Source: Pontivivens nitratireducens (GTDB taxonomy: Bacteria > Pseudomonadota > Alphaproteobacteria > Rhodobacterales > Rhodobacteraceae). Taken from it: a stretch of 64,000 bases of DNA. Position 1 is the first letter of the stretch, and the number at the start of each line of letters is the position of its first letter. Shown here one piece after another: positions 53,469 to 62,023 of this stretch. The stretch covers positions 1 to 64,000 of the forward strand of contig NZ_JACJUQ010000005.1 of the NCBI RefSeq assembly GCF_014235845.1, given 5' to 3'. Made by a program: the position numbers and the translations under genes. The notes under the pieces are model-generated. The model saw nothing but the letters and a program-made list of their open reading frames with translations. It had not been told where the DNA came from and did no database searches.

Positions 53469-54320
53469 ATGGCAGTGGGTGAGACGGGCGATCTGGTCAG
53501 TGTCGAATGGCTGGCCAAACATCTGGGCGCACCTGATCTGCGCATCCTCGACGCCAGCTGGTTCCTGCCCGCGCAGGGCCGCGATGCCCGTGCCGAGTAT
53601 GAGGACGAGCATATCCCCGGTGCTCGTTTCTTTGACATAGATGAGATCTCGGACAGTGCGTCCGATTTGCCGCATATGGCCCCCCCGGTCGAGAAGTTCA
53701 TCTCACGCATGCGGGCGATGGGCATCGGCGATGGGCATCGTGTTGTGGTCTATGACAGCACTGGCCTGTTTTCCGCACCCCGCGTCTGGTGGCTGTTCCG
53801 CCTGATGGGCAAGAGCGACATCGCCGTTCTGGACGGTGGCCTGCCCGCATGGAAGGCCGCGGGCCACCCTGTCGAGGATGACTTGCCCTTGCTGCGTGAC
53901 CGCCACTTCACCGCACGGCGCGACACGACCAAAGTGCGCGACGTCACGCAGGTCGCGGCACAGGTCAAGCTGGGTCAGGAACAGATCGTGGATGCCCGTT
54001 CCCCCGCCCGGTTCAAGGGTGAAGAGGAGGAGCCACGCCCCGGTCTGCGCGCGGGCCATATCCCCAATTCGCTGAACGTCTATTACAGGGACGTGCTGAC
54101 GAGGGATGGAACAATGAAGTCGCAGGACGAACTGCGCACCGTGTTCGAGGGCGCCGACGTCGATCTGGACAAACCGATCATCACCACCTGCGGCTCCGGC
54201 GTGACGGCCGCGATCCTCAGCCTCGCGCTCGCTGTGATCGGGCATCGTCAGGTCGCGCTCTACGATGGATCGTGGGCCGAATGGGGGATGTACCCGGATC
54301 TGAAGGTCGTTCAGGGATGA
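53469..54320 (+). CDS. sseA: 3-mercaptopyruvate sulfurtransferase
   Basis: A 283-residue two-domain rhodanese. The first, inactive domain has EYEDEHIPGARFFDID and YDSTGLFSAPRVWW. The second has the active-site loop CGSGVTA, the type found in mercaptopyruvate rather than thiosulfate sulfurtransferases. It moves sulfur from 3-mercaptopyruvate to a thiol acceptor. GGAGGG precedes the ATG. Its stop overlaps the next acetyltransferase gene (ATGA), and an aminotransferase follows, which can make its substrate. Confidence 0.92.
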   Translation: MAVGETGDLVSVEWLAKHLGAPDLRILDASWFLPAQGRDARAEYEDEHIPGARFFDIDEISDSASDLPHMAPPVEKFISRMRAMGIGDGHRVVVYDSTGLFSAPRVWWLFRLMGKSDIAVLDGGLPAWKAAGHPVEDDLPLLRDRHFTARRDTTKVRDVTQVAAQVKLGQEQIVDARSPARFKGEEEEPRPGLRAGHIPNSLNVYYRDVLTRDGTMKSQDELRTVFEGADVDLDKPIITTCGSGVTAAILSLALAVIGHRQVALYDGSWAEWGMYPDLKVVQG

Positions 54321-54868
54321 GGCGCGAGGCAGGTGAGAAGGTCGAATATACCATCACCTTTCTGGAAATGAACGAACGGCCCGGTTTTCCCCGTCCTCCC
54401 GCGCCCAGCCGCCCCCCCGTGGCCTTGCTGAGGGCGGAGGATCCGCCGGTGCGCTATTTCCTCGACCTGTATCGCGGTGTCGGCTCCGATTGGGAATGGA
54501 ACGATCGCTTGCGCCAGCCCCATGCGGAACTGGAGGCGTTCGTCTGCGATCCGAAGGTGCATCTGTACACCCTGATCCGAAACGGCTGGCCGTCGGGGTT
54601 CTTCATGCTCGACCACCGTCAGGATGAGATCTGCGATCTGGCCTATCTGGGCTTGATGCCTGAGGTCGTGGGGGCCGGTCTGGGCACCTGGTTGTTGCGC
54701 ACGGCGATCCATTCCGCATGGGATGCCCCGGAAACCCGGCTCCTGACCATCAATACCTGCACGCTGGACCACCCGCGTGCGCTGCCGCTCTATCAGAAAA
54801 ACGGGTTTTCGCCCGTGCGCCAAGAGATCGCGACCATGGTGCTGCGCGCACCGCGCGAAATGCCCTAA
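54317..54868 (+). CDS. GNAT family N-acetyltransferase
   Basis: A 183-residue GNAT protein with QPHAELEAFVCDP, GFFMLDHRQDEICDLAYLGLMP, the acetyl-CoA loop VVGAGLGTWLLRTAI and the C-terminal LDHPRALPLYQKNGFSPV. It overlaps the sseA stop by 4 bases and is 12 bases from the aminotransferase gene, so all three are surely co-transcribed. Substrate unknown; an amino-acid derivative of the neighbouring steps is possible. The longer frame upstream is inside sseA. Confidence 0.82.
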   Translation: MRREAGEKVEYTITFLEMNERPGFPRPPAPSRPPVALLRAEDPPVRYFLDLYRGVGSDWEWNDRLRQPHAELEAFVCDPKVHLYTLIRNGWPSGFFMLDHRQDEICDLAYLGLMPEVVGAGLGTWLLRTAIHSAWDAPETRLLTINTCTLDHPRALPLYQKNGFSPVRQEIATMVLRAPREMP

Positions 54869-54880
54869 GGAGGCTTTCCA

Positions 54881-56056
54881 ATGTTCAGCACCCTTCCCGA
54901 GCCGAAGCCGGACGCCATTATCGCGCTGATTCAGGCCTTTGCCGACGATCCGCGTGAGGACAAGGTCGATCTGGGGGTCGGCGTCTACAAGGACGATGCC
55001 GGCAAGACCCCGGTCATGCGCAGCGTAAAGGAGGCAGAGCGTCGCCTGCTGGCCCGGCAGGACACCAAGAGCTATACGAAACTCACCGGAAACCCCGATT
55101 TTGTCGCCGGTATGCAGCGCCTTGCCTTGGGTGAGGTGAACGACCGTCTGACCGGCGCGCAGGCCCCTGGCGGCACCGGGGCGTTGCGCGTGCTGTTCGA
55201 ACTGACCCTGCGGGCGAACCCGAATGCGCGGTTCTGGCATTCCGATCCCAGCTGGCCAAACCATCAGGCGATGCTGGCCAGTATGAAGGTTCCGCACCAG
55301 ACCTATCCGTATTTTGACACCGATACGCTGGGCGTGAAGTTCGATGCGATGATCGAGACGCTGGACAGGCTGGGCCCGGACGACATCGTGATCCTGCACG
55401 GCTGCTGCCACAATCCCACCGGCGCGAACCTGACTCAGGCGCAGTGGGAGCGTGTGACGCAAAGCGCACAGGACAATGGCTGGATGCCGCTGGTGGATTT
55501 CGCCTATCAAGGCCTCGGGGACGGGTTGGAGGAGGACGCGTGGGGCGTGCGCCACATGGCGTCGAAGCTCTCGCGTTTGATGATCGCCATGTCGTGCTCG
55601 AAGAATTTCGGCCTCTACCGCGACCGGGCCGGCTGCGCCATCGTTCAGTGTGAAAACGCGGCGGAGGCGGCGCTGGTCGCGGCGACGCTGGGTGTGGTGA
55701 ACCGGTTGCTCTATTCCTTCGCGCCGGACCATCCTGCATCGGTTGTGGCGGAAATCCTGGGCGATCCCGAGCTTCGCGCCGATTGGGAGGCCGAGCTGGG
55801 CGCAATGCGCGATCGCATCAACGGCCTGCGCACCGGTCTGGCAGAGGCGCTTCGGCAGGAGACGAATTCCGACAGGTTCGATTTCATCGCGGAACATCGC
55901 GGCATGTTCTCGCGTCTCGGGGCGACCCCCGAACAGGTGGCCGCGATGCGTGAGGGGGGCATCTACATGGTGGGCGACAGCCGGATGAACATCGCAGGTC
56001 TGACCAGTGACAAGCTGCGCGATTTCGCACGCGGTGCGGCAAAGGCGGGAATTTGA
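54881..56056 (+). CDS. Aspartate/aromatic amino acid aminotransferase
   Basis: A 391-residue PLP-dependent class I aminotransferase close to the AspC/TyrB type. Blocks include VDLGVGVYKDDAGKTPVMRSV at the N terminus, LHGCCHNPTGANLT, LVDFAYQGLGDGLEED and the PLP lysine in SCSKNFGLYRDRAG, with RGMFSRLG near the end. It swaps amino groups between aspartate or aromatic amino acids and 2-oxoglutarate. Such enzymes also act on cysteine, which would supply mercaptopyruvate to SseA. AAGGAGG lies upstream. The stop overlaps the next start (TGATG). Confidence 0.9.
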   Translation: MFSTLPEPKPDAIIALIQAFADDPREDKVDLGVGVYKDDAGKTPVMRSVKEAERRLLARQDTKSYTKLTGNPDFVAGMQRLALGEVNDRLTGAQAPGGTGALRVLFELTLRANPNARFWHSDPSWPNHQAMLASMKVPHQTYPYFDTDTLGVKFDAMIETLDRLGPDDIVILHGCCHNPTGANLTQAQWERVTQSAQDNGWMPLVDFAYQGLGDGLEEDAWGVRHMASKLSRLMIAMSCSKNFGLYRDRAGCAIVQCENAAEAALVAATLGVVNRLLYSFAPDHPASVVAEILGDPELRADWEAELGAMRDRINGLRTGLAEALRQETNSDRFDFIAEHRGMFSRLGATPEQVAAMREGGIYMVGDSRMNIAGLTSDKLRDFARGAAKAGI

Positions 56057-56976
56057 TGGCCGCGCTGCCTTATATCACGGCGGATGACGTCGGCAAATGC
56101 GACTGGCCGCGTCTGGTCGATGCGCTGCAGGCGGGGCATCGCGGTGCGGTGCCGGAAATCGCGGATCAGTTCCTGCATCGCGGCGAGGATGTGATGTTGA
56201 GCCGTGCCGCCTGGATCGACGGGCTGGGCGTGGGCGTGAAGTCGGTCACGGTCCTGCCGGGCAACACGGACAAGGGCCTGCCCAGCGTGCAGGGCGCGAT
56301 GCTGATCTTCGACGATGCTACGGGCGCTCCGCGTGCCCTGATCGACAGCGAGTTGATCACACGCTGGAAAACGGCTGCGGATTCAGTGCTGGGCGCGCGT
56401 CTGCTGGCGCGCGAGGATGCAAAACACCTGTTGATTGTCGGCGCAGGCTCAGTCGCGGCGAGTCTGATCGAGGCCTATCCCGCCGTTCTGCCGGGACTCG
56501 AGCGGATCACCATCTGGAACCGCACGACAGCCAAGGCGCAGACTTTGGCCGCCGCGCATTCCGGCGTTGAGGTCGCGTCCGATCTGCACGCGGCGTTGGC
56601 CGATGCGGATATCGTGTCCACCGCGACGATGAGCAGCGCCCCGATCCTGCCCGGTGCCCTGCTGCGGCCCGGCACTCATGTTGATCTGATCGGGGCATTT
56701 ACCGAGACCATGCGCGAGGCGGATGACGAGGTTCTGCGCCGCGGCCGCCTGTTCGTCGATGCGCGGGAAACCACAGTGGATCATATCGGGGAGCTGACGA
56801 TCCCGCTGGCGGCGGGAACCATCAGCCGTACCGACATACAGGGCGACCTGCGCGATCTGGTTGCGGGCAGCGTGAAGCGCGACAGCATGCAAGAGATCAC
56901 GGTGTTCAAGAATGGCGGCGGGGCGCATCTGGATCTGATGACCGCCGATCTGATTCTGACGATCTGCGGCGTTTAA
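56056..56976 (+). CDS. Ornithine cyclodeaminase/mu-crystallin family protein
   Basis: A 306-residue NAD(P)-dependent protein with KSVTVLPGNTDKGLPSVQG, LIDSELITRWKTAADSVLGA, the Rossmann motif LLIVGAGSVAASLI and GTHVDLIGAFTETMREADD. The family covers ornithine cyclodeaminase, cyclic-imine (pyrroline-2-carboxylate) reductase and alanine dehydrogenase-like enzymes, and sequence alone does not decide. It overlaps the aminotransferase stop by one base, so it probably acts on a related amino or imino acid. An EcfG-like promoter for the next gene begins right at its stop. Confidence 0.85.
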   Translation: MAALPYITADDVGKCDWPRLVDALQAGHRGAVPEIADQFLHRGEDVMLSRAAWIDGLGVGVKSVTVLPGNTDKGLPSVQGAMLIFDDATGAPRALIDSELITRWKTAADSVLGARLLAREDAKHLLIVGAGSVAASLIEAYPAVLPGLERITIWNRTTAKAQTLAAAHSGVEVASDLHAALADADIVSTATMSSAPILPGALLRPGTHVDLIGAFTETMREADDEVLRRGRLFVDARETTVDHIGELTIPLAAGTISRTDIQGDLRDLVAGSVKRDSMQEITVFKNGGGAHLDLMTADLILTICGV

Positions 56977-57002
56977 GGAACTTTTCGCAATACGGTCACG
57001 TT
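56977..57002 (+). promoter_or_regulatory. EcfG-type general stress promoter
   Basis: GGAAC (56977-56981), a 17-base spacer and CGTT (56999-57002) match the EcfG consensus without mismatch. It lies 35 bases upstream of the ATG of a tiny membrane peptide and starts immediately after the ornithine cyclodeaminase-like gene. Confidence 0.72.
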
Positions 57003-57037
57003 GAGTGATTGTAATTGAAGATGAAAAGGAACTTTCC

Positions 57038-57112
57038 ATGCGCAGCATCATTTATCTTGTCGGTCTCGTCGTCGTCGTTCTGGTCATTCTGAGCCTGCTC
57101 GGCATCGTTTGA
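57038..57112 (+). CDS. 24-residue hydrophobic membrane peptide
   Basis: The frame reads M-RSIIYLVGLVVVVLVILSLLG-IV: one membrane helix, a charged residue at position 2, no other domain. It has an AAAAGGA ribosome site and a perfect-consensus EcfG promoter. It shares its design and N-terminal pattern with the peptide at 35822. The gene is convergent with the symporter-kinase gene, whose stop is 11 bases away. Function unknown. Confidence 0.68.
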   Translation: MRSIIYLVGLVVVVLVILSLLGIV

Positions 57113-57123
57113 CCTTCGGGCCG

Positions 57124-59802
57124 TCACTGCGCGGCTGCAACATCTTCATGTGCATTCAGGCTGATCTGGAAACTTGCACCCGGCCCCTTCGGAGAGAGAG
57201 TAAGATCACCGTCCAGATTGCGCATGATTTCCCTGCTGATCGGCAGGCCAAGCCCAGCACTGCCCGCAAGGGTCTGATGGCCGAGCCGGGTGAATTTCTC
57301 GAACACCTTTTCCTGATCCTCAGGCGCGATGCCGGGGCCGTTATCCGCGATGGTAATGGTTACTCTATGCTCGGTTTTCTTGACCTGCACGATGATCGCG
57401 GGGGGGCTGCCTTGCCCGTATTTCACCGCATTGCTCAACACATTTATCAGCACCTGCGCCAGCCTGTCGCGATCGGCTGAAACGGTAATGTCCTGTCCGG
57501 GCGCGTGGATCAGTTGCACTCCCGCCCGTCGCATCAAAGGTTCCGTCGCCGCCAGCGCCTGTTCTATCGTCGCGTTGAGCGAGACCGGAACCTGCACGAT
57601 CTGCGCCTGACCGTTTTCCAGCACCGAGACATCGAGGATTTCATCCAGCAGGCGCGTCAAACGCTGGCTTTCTTCGTGTATGATGGACACGAAGCGCCGA
57701 GCCTGATCCGGCTCCAGATCATCGCCGTCGCGCAGGATCTCCGCGAATGACCGCACGGAGGTCATCGGCGTGCGCAACTCGTGACTGACCTGGCTGAGGA
57801 AGGCGTCCTTCTGCTCCGCGATTTCGTGCAACTGCGCGTTCGCATGGCGAAGCTGGGATGCTGTCTCCTCCAACTCGCGGCTCTTTTCCTCGATCCGGTT
57901 GGAATATTCGATGATCTGGGCGGTTTCATCGGCCATGCGCATCAGTTCCGACACTGACACCGTACCGTGCCCCCCGATCTGGCTGACCATCGCATGAGCG
58001 GAGGCCGCGCCGATTGCGCCGGCCAGGGCGCGCTCCAACCTCTGCGTCAGGTCTGAGGAGGGGTCGGGCAGGCCGCTTGCCTTACCCTGCGCACGTGCCG
58101 TCTGCGTGAACATCCGCCACGCGGTTTCACGGCCGAGGATGCGTTGGGCAAGCTCGAACAAATCCTCGGATTTCGCGGTGCGTCGCAGGGCCATGCCGGG
58201 GCGGTCGGCGGTGCCGGTGAACACATCGACAAACAGTTTCGCCTGCAGTTGCTCCAGCGCGCCGGGCCGTGACAGCAGCGATACCACGACCAGCGCGCTG
58301 ACATTCACCGCCATCGACCACAGCGTCGCGTGGACGAGGGGATCTTCGAATTCAGAACCGAACAATCCTTGCGGCCGCAGCAGCTCCACACCCCATGGCC
58401 CGTTGGCGATCACTTCGGGTGACAGCAGGAACGTGCCGTCGAAACTGGGTATGAACAGTGCATAGGCCCAGACCCCGAAGCCCAGTATCACTGCTGTAAT
58501 CGCCCCGGTTCGCGTTGCACCGCGCCAGTACAATGCGCCGATGATGCTGGGAAACAACTGCGCCGCCCCCAAAAACGAGATCAATCCGATGGAGGCCAGC
58601 GAGGTGGAGCCGCCCGTGACCCGGAAATAGATATAGCCCAGCGCCAACACTCCGATGATGCTGGCGCGCCGTGACAGCAACAGCATTCCGCGCACATCGC
58701 CGCTTGCCGCCGTTGTATGTCGCGTGGATCGCAGCCAGAGCGGCATGATGATGTGGTTCGATACCATGGTGCTGAGCGCGATGGCCGCGACGATGACCAT
58801 GGACGTCGCGGCGGAAAACCCGCCCAGAAACGCCAGCAGCGCCAGTCCACCGTTCCCGGCGCCCAGCGGCACAGTCAGAACATAGATGTCCGGATTCGCA
58901 TCGGCGGGCAGTCCGGTCATGCCCATGATCGCGATGGGCATGACAAACAGGGACATCAGGAAGACATAGAAAGGAAATGCCCAACTGGCCGTTGCCAGAT
59001 GACGCTCATCCACATTCTCGACCACGGCGACCTGAAACATCCGGGGCAGGCAGATCACGGCGGTGGCGGACAGGAACAGCAGCGTGACCCATCGCGGACC
59101 GAAGACATCCGCGCTCAACAATTCGGGGTCGGGCAGCCGGGCAAAGATATCCGCCGGGCCATCAGCGATACCAAAGACCACGAACAGACCGACGGAGGTC
59201 AGCGCGACAAGTTTCACGACCGCCTCCACCGCGATGGCGGTCACGACGCCATAATGCTGTTCATTGGCATCGACATGCCGGGTGCCGAACAGGATGGTGA
59301 AGGCGGCCAAACCGCTCGCGATCCAGAACGCCGTCTGCGCGGGGCGCGTGCCAACATCCGAGAACAGCGTGAAGCTCAGACTCAACGATTGCAGTTGCAG
59401 CGCGATATAGGGGGTGGAGGCGAGCACGGCGATCAGCGTCACGACGACGCCGATGGACGTGCTCTTGCCATAGCGGGAGGACAGCAGATCCGCGACTGAG
59501 GTGATGCGTTGTTCCCGCGAAATTCGCACCAGTTTGCGCAGGATCAGCCACCAGCCCAGAAATGTCAGCGTCGGGCCCAGATAGATCGTCACGAACTCCA
59601 TGCCGCTGCGCGCGGCCGAGCCGACCGCCCCGTAATAGGTCCAGGTCGTGCAATAGACCGACAGCGACAGGGTGTAGACCCAGGGCGATCTGATCCAACC
59701 GAACTGACCACGCTTCGCCCGTTGTTCCGCCCAGAATGCGATGCAGAACAACAGGGTGACGTACAATAGGCACGTGATGACGATCGTGTTCCAACTGGGC
59801 AT
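57124..59802 (-). CDS. Sodium:solute symporter-histidine kinase fusion (CrbS/CbrA-like)
   Basis: An 892-residue sensor. Residues about 1-500 are a 13-segment SSS (SLC5) transporter-like domain (VYTLSLSVYCTTWTYYGAVG, SAATSMVIVAAIALSTMVSNH). A linker and coiled coil (about 610-665) lead to the DHp domain with VSHELRTP (H674), the N box LINVLSNAVKYG, the G1 box DNGPGIAPEDQEKVFEKF and G2 SAGLGLPI. CrbS and CbrA of this type sense acetate or other carbon acids. I chose the ATG at 59802 (MPSWNTIV); the frame upstream overlaps the next gene. It lacks a receiver domain; a lone receiver is encoded upstream. Confidence 0.92.
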   Translation of the reverse strand: MPSWNTIVITCLLYVTLLFCIAFWAEQRAKRGQFGWIRSPWVYTLSLSVYCTTWTYYGAVGSAARSGMEFVTIYLGPTLTFLGWWLILRKLVRISREQRITSVADLLSSRYGKSTSIGVVVTLIAVLASTPYIALQLQSLSLSFTLFSDVGTRPAQTAFWIASGLAAFTILFGTRHVDANEQHYGVVTAIAVEAVVKLVALTSVGLFVVFGIADGPADIFARLPDPELLSADVFGPRWVTLLFLSATAVICLPRMFQVAVVENVDERHLATASWAFPFYVFLMSLFVMPIAIMGMTGLPADANPDIYVLTVPLGAGNGGLALLAFLGGFSAATSMVIVAAIALSTMVSNHIIMPLWLRSTRHTTAASGDVRGMLLLSRRASIIGVLALGYIYFRVTGGSTSLASIGLISFLGAAQLFPSIIGALYWRGATRTGAITAVILGFGVWAYALFIPSFDGTFLLSPEVIANGPWGVELLRPQGLFGSEFEDPLVHATLWSMAVNVSALVVVSLLSRPGALEQLQAKLFVDVFTGTADRPGMALRRTAKSEDLFELAQRILGRETAWRMFTQTARAQGKASGLPDPSSDLTQRLERALAGAIGAASAHAMVSQIGGHGTVSVSELMRMADETAQIIEYSNRIEEKSRELEETASQLRHANAQLHEIAEQKDAFLSQVSHELRTPMTSVRSFAEILRDGDDLEPDQARRFVSIIHEESQRLTRLLDEILDVSVLENGQAQIVQVPVSLNATIEQALAATEPLMRRAGVQLIHAPGQDITVSADRDRLAQVLINVLSNAVKYGQGSPPAIIVQVKKTEHRVTITIADNGPGIAPEDQEKVFEKFTRLGHQTLAGSAGLGLPISREIMRNLDGDLTLSPKGPGASFQISLNAHEDVAAAQ

Positions 59803-59804
59803 GA

Positions 59805-60038
59805 TTATTCGTCGTCCGGGTGCGACAACAGGTGTGCCAACCGTCGGGCGATGGCAATCAGCGCCAGCCATTGGCCGAACAGCCATAGCACGATCAGCGG
59901 AATGCCGAATACCGTGACGGGGACGGCGAACAACCCGACGAAGGGCGGCAGGATCAACATCGCGGCGAAGATTGGCAGAATGACCGCTCCGTCATAGCGC
60001 CGCTTGCGCGCGCGAGGGATGTCCTCCGGCTGGCTCAC
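59805..60038 (-). CDS. Small membrane protein, symporter-subunit-like
   Basis: A 77-residue protein with a basic start (RARKRRYDG) and two membrane helices (AVILPIFAAMLILPPFVGLF, VFGIPLIVLWLFGQWLALIAIA). It resembles the small DUF3311/YhdT-like partners encoded beside sodium:solute symporters. Two bases separate its stop from the symporter-kinase start, and its ATG overlaps the receiver stop (ATGA). It may help the sensor's transport domain fold or function. Confidence 0.7.
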   Translation of the reverse strand: MSQPEDIPRARKRRYDGAVILPIFAAMLILPPFVGLFAVPVTVFGIPLIVLWLFGQWLALIAIARRLAHLLSHPDDE

Positions 60039-60409
60039 GGATCCAGTCCGGTAAGCCGGCGTGCCTCCGCGATGATGGCGGCGTTCGAGAACGGCTTGGT
60101 CATGAACAGATCGGCACCCAGTTGTTCTGCCTGATCGCGGTCACGGGTCTGGCCCTTGGCTGTCAGCATCATAACCGGGGTCGCGCTCAGCCCGTCATGG
60201 GCGCGCAGATCGCGCAGCACGTCGAAGCCCGAAAGGTTGGGAAGCATCACGTCCAGTATCATCAGATCGGGTGAAACACGCTCCGCCTCACCCATGGCGC
60301 GGGCGCCGTCGGGCATGGTGGAAACCTCGAACCCGTCGCGGCGCAGCAGGAACGCCAGCGATTCCATGATATTAGCCTCATCCTCGACGATCAGAATGCG
60401 TTTGGGCAT
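60035..60409 (-). CDS. Single-domain response regulator (receiver only)
   Basis: A 124-residue CheY-like receiver with the acidic pocket VEDE, phospho-acceptor D53 in LMILDVMLP, the conserved threonine region MMLTAKG and lysine in FMTKPFS. It has no output domain. It is the first gene of a three-gene operon with the small membrane protein and the symporter-kinase, so the kinase should phosphorylate it. Output must go through another protein. GGAGGG and AAGGAG precede the ATG. Confidence 0.93.
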   Translation of the reverse strand: MPKRILIVEDEANIMESLAFLLRRDGFEVSTMPDGARAMGEAERVSPDLMILDVMLPNLSGFDVLRDLRAHDGLSATPVMMLTAKGQTRDRDQAEQLGADLFMTKPFSNAAIIAEARRLTGLDP

Positions 60410-60501
60410 AGGTCTCCTTCCCTCCCCGGCGCATATGCGTCATCTGTCGTGACCCTTGGCGCGTGGGATACCTTAGCGCCGCGAGCGGTCATGCGGCAAC
60501 G

Positions 60502-61791
60502 TCAAAGCTGATGCGCGATCACAGGCTCCGCGATGCGGGCGGTACAGCGCGTTCGGGAGCAGACCCGGCATCCCGGCCCTGCGGCGACGGTGCCCGGATC
60601 GGTGGGCGCAAACAGATGTCGCGCGGAATCGGGAACGATCAGCATCGTGGCGGACGGGCGCCCGCGTTCGCCCATACGGTGGGGCGCGTCTATTTCGGCG
60701 GTGCAGATCGCCAACGTGCTCTGACCGCCGGGCATCTGAACATCGACAGGCCAGGTCGTGCCGGGTTGCCAGAGCGCGTCGAAGACCGGTAGCAGCGGAC
60801 AGGCCGCCATCTGACGTGAGATCGGCCAGTCGGGCAGGGGACGACGCAGCAATATCTGGCCCGCGCCGTTGATCGCGATCAGTCCCAACGGCGCCTGCCC
60901 CTGGCGGAAGGCCAGCCTGCGCATCAGTTGCGCGACACCAACGCCCAGCTTACGCGCCGCCACAGTCAAGTCGAGCGGCGTGGCAAGCAGATCGTCGAGC
61001 ACCGCCTCCGGAACAGCTTCGGCATCGTTTCGCCATCGGGTCAGCCAGTGGCGCAGTTCGGCACGCGCGGCGGCCCCCTTTGGCAGCAACGTGTCCAGCA
61101 ATGGCTCCACCTCACCGCCATGCTCCAACTGTGTGAAGCTGTAGCCCGCCGTTTCTAGGATGCGGGCGACCTCTTCTTCGGGTGTCGCCGGGGGGCGGTC
61201 GGAGGAGGCAGTGCGGTCGAAGTAATCTGTCAGGGCACCGGCAACCTCGCTCAATCGCTGGCTCTCGTCATGGATGGCACGGGTGAACCGCTGGCGCTGT
61301 GGCGCTTCTATGTCGTCCACCGTGGCCAGGATCGACGCGGTGGAGCGGATCGCGGTGATGGTGGTCAGCATCTCATGCATGTCCGATTGCAGCACCGGGT
61401 CATGGGTCAGCCGATCACCCAGCGCCTCGACCGTGGTGCGCAATTCACGGTTCGTCTGATCGAGCGTGGAAATCATGCGGGCCCAGCCGGGATAGCGACC
61501 GACGAATTCCTCAATCTGATGCGTCTCGGGGTCATGGACCGGCAGATCGGCGGCAGCCTCGCGCAGGGCCGCGACCAGGCCGAGGGTCGCTTGTTCGCCC
61601 AGTGCGGAGGGCGGTACATCCAGCGCCCGCGCCAGCGCCAAAAGCACCTTTCCCGCGACCGGGCGGCGGTTGTGCTCGATAAGATTGAGGTAGGACGGCG
61701 AAATTCCGGCCTCTCGCGCCAAGGCGGTCTGTGACAGGCCAAGGACGAGCCGACGCTCGCGAATCCGCAGCCCTGCGAACGACCGCACCAT
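60502..61791 (-). CDS. ScfR-family XRE regulator with a histidine-kinase DHp-like insert
   Basis: A 429-residue regulator. An XRE helix-turn-helix (about 5-62, LGLSQTALAREAGISPSYLNLIEHNRRPV) and a C-terminal ligand-type domain ending CRVCSRTRC place it in the short-chain fatty acyl-CoA regulator (ScfR; RamB, PccR) family. Between them, after a coiled coil (about 105-130), residues 136-192 match the DHp helices of the neighbouring kinase: H139 lines up with the kinase phospho-histidine, and 22 of 42 residues agree without gaps (shared blocks include HE, RS-A-IL and IH-ESQRL). It is divergent from a branched-chain-class ABC transporter. Confidence 0.85.
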   Translation of the reverse strand: MVRSFAGLRIRERRLVLGLSQTALAREAGISPSYLNLIEHNRRPVAGKVLLALARALDVPPSALGEQATLGLVAALREAAADLPVHDPETHQIEEFVGRYPGWARMISTLDQTNRELRTTVEALGDRLTHDPVLQSDMHEMLTTITAIRSTASILATVDDIEAPQRQRFTRAIHDESQRLSEVAGALTDYFDRTASSDRPPATPEEEVARILETAGYSFTQLEHGGEVEPLLDTLLPKGAAARAELRHWLTRWRNDAEAVPEAVLDDLLATPLDLTVAARKLGVGVAQLMRRLAFRQGQAPLGLIAINGAGQILLRRPLPDWPISRQMAACPLLPVFDALWQPGTTWPVDVQMPGGQSTLAICTAEIDAPHRMGERGRPSATMLIVPDSARHLFAPTDPGTVAAGPGCRVCSRTRCTARIAEPVIAHQL

Positions 61792-61801
61792 GGGGAAAAT
61801 C

Positions 61802-61894
61802 CTTTTGCAAAAGCGCCTTACCGCGCCGCAATGTAATGTTCTTCACAGATCGACACATTGCAACTGTAAATATTTTACAAAATTAATATGCAAA
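61802..61894. promoter_or_regulatory. Divergent control region with TTTGCAAA-like sites
   Basis: Directly upstream of the regulator start is the palindrome CTTTTGCAAAAG (61802-61813). Further on lie ATTGCAAC (61857-61864), the palindrome TGTAAA-TAT-TTTACA (61865-61879) and TATGCAAA (61887-61894). ScfR-family PccR of Rhodobacter sphaeroides is known to bind paired TTTGCAAA sites, so these are good candidate operators for both the regulator and the transporter. Exact pairing is not certain. Confidence 0.6.
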
Positions 61895-62023
61895 AGCAAC
61901 AACTTGTTGATTTGTTTACACCGACCTCGAATAGTGACGTCAGGTCAGAAATGGCCTGCCTGTGCCGTTCAGTCGCATCAAGAACGACCGACGCAGGCGA
62001 TCCGACACAAAGGGAGGAACCTC

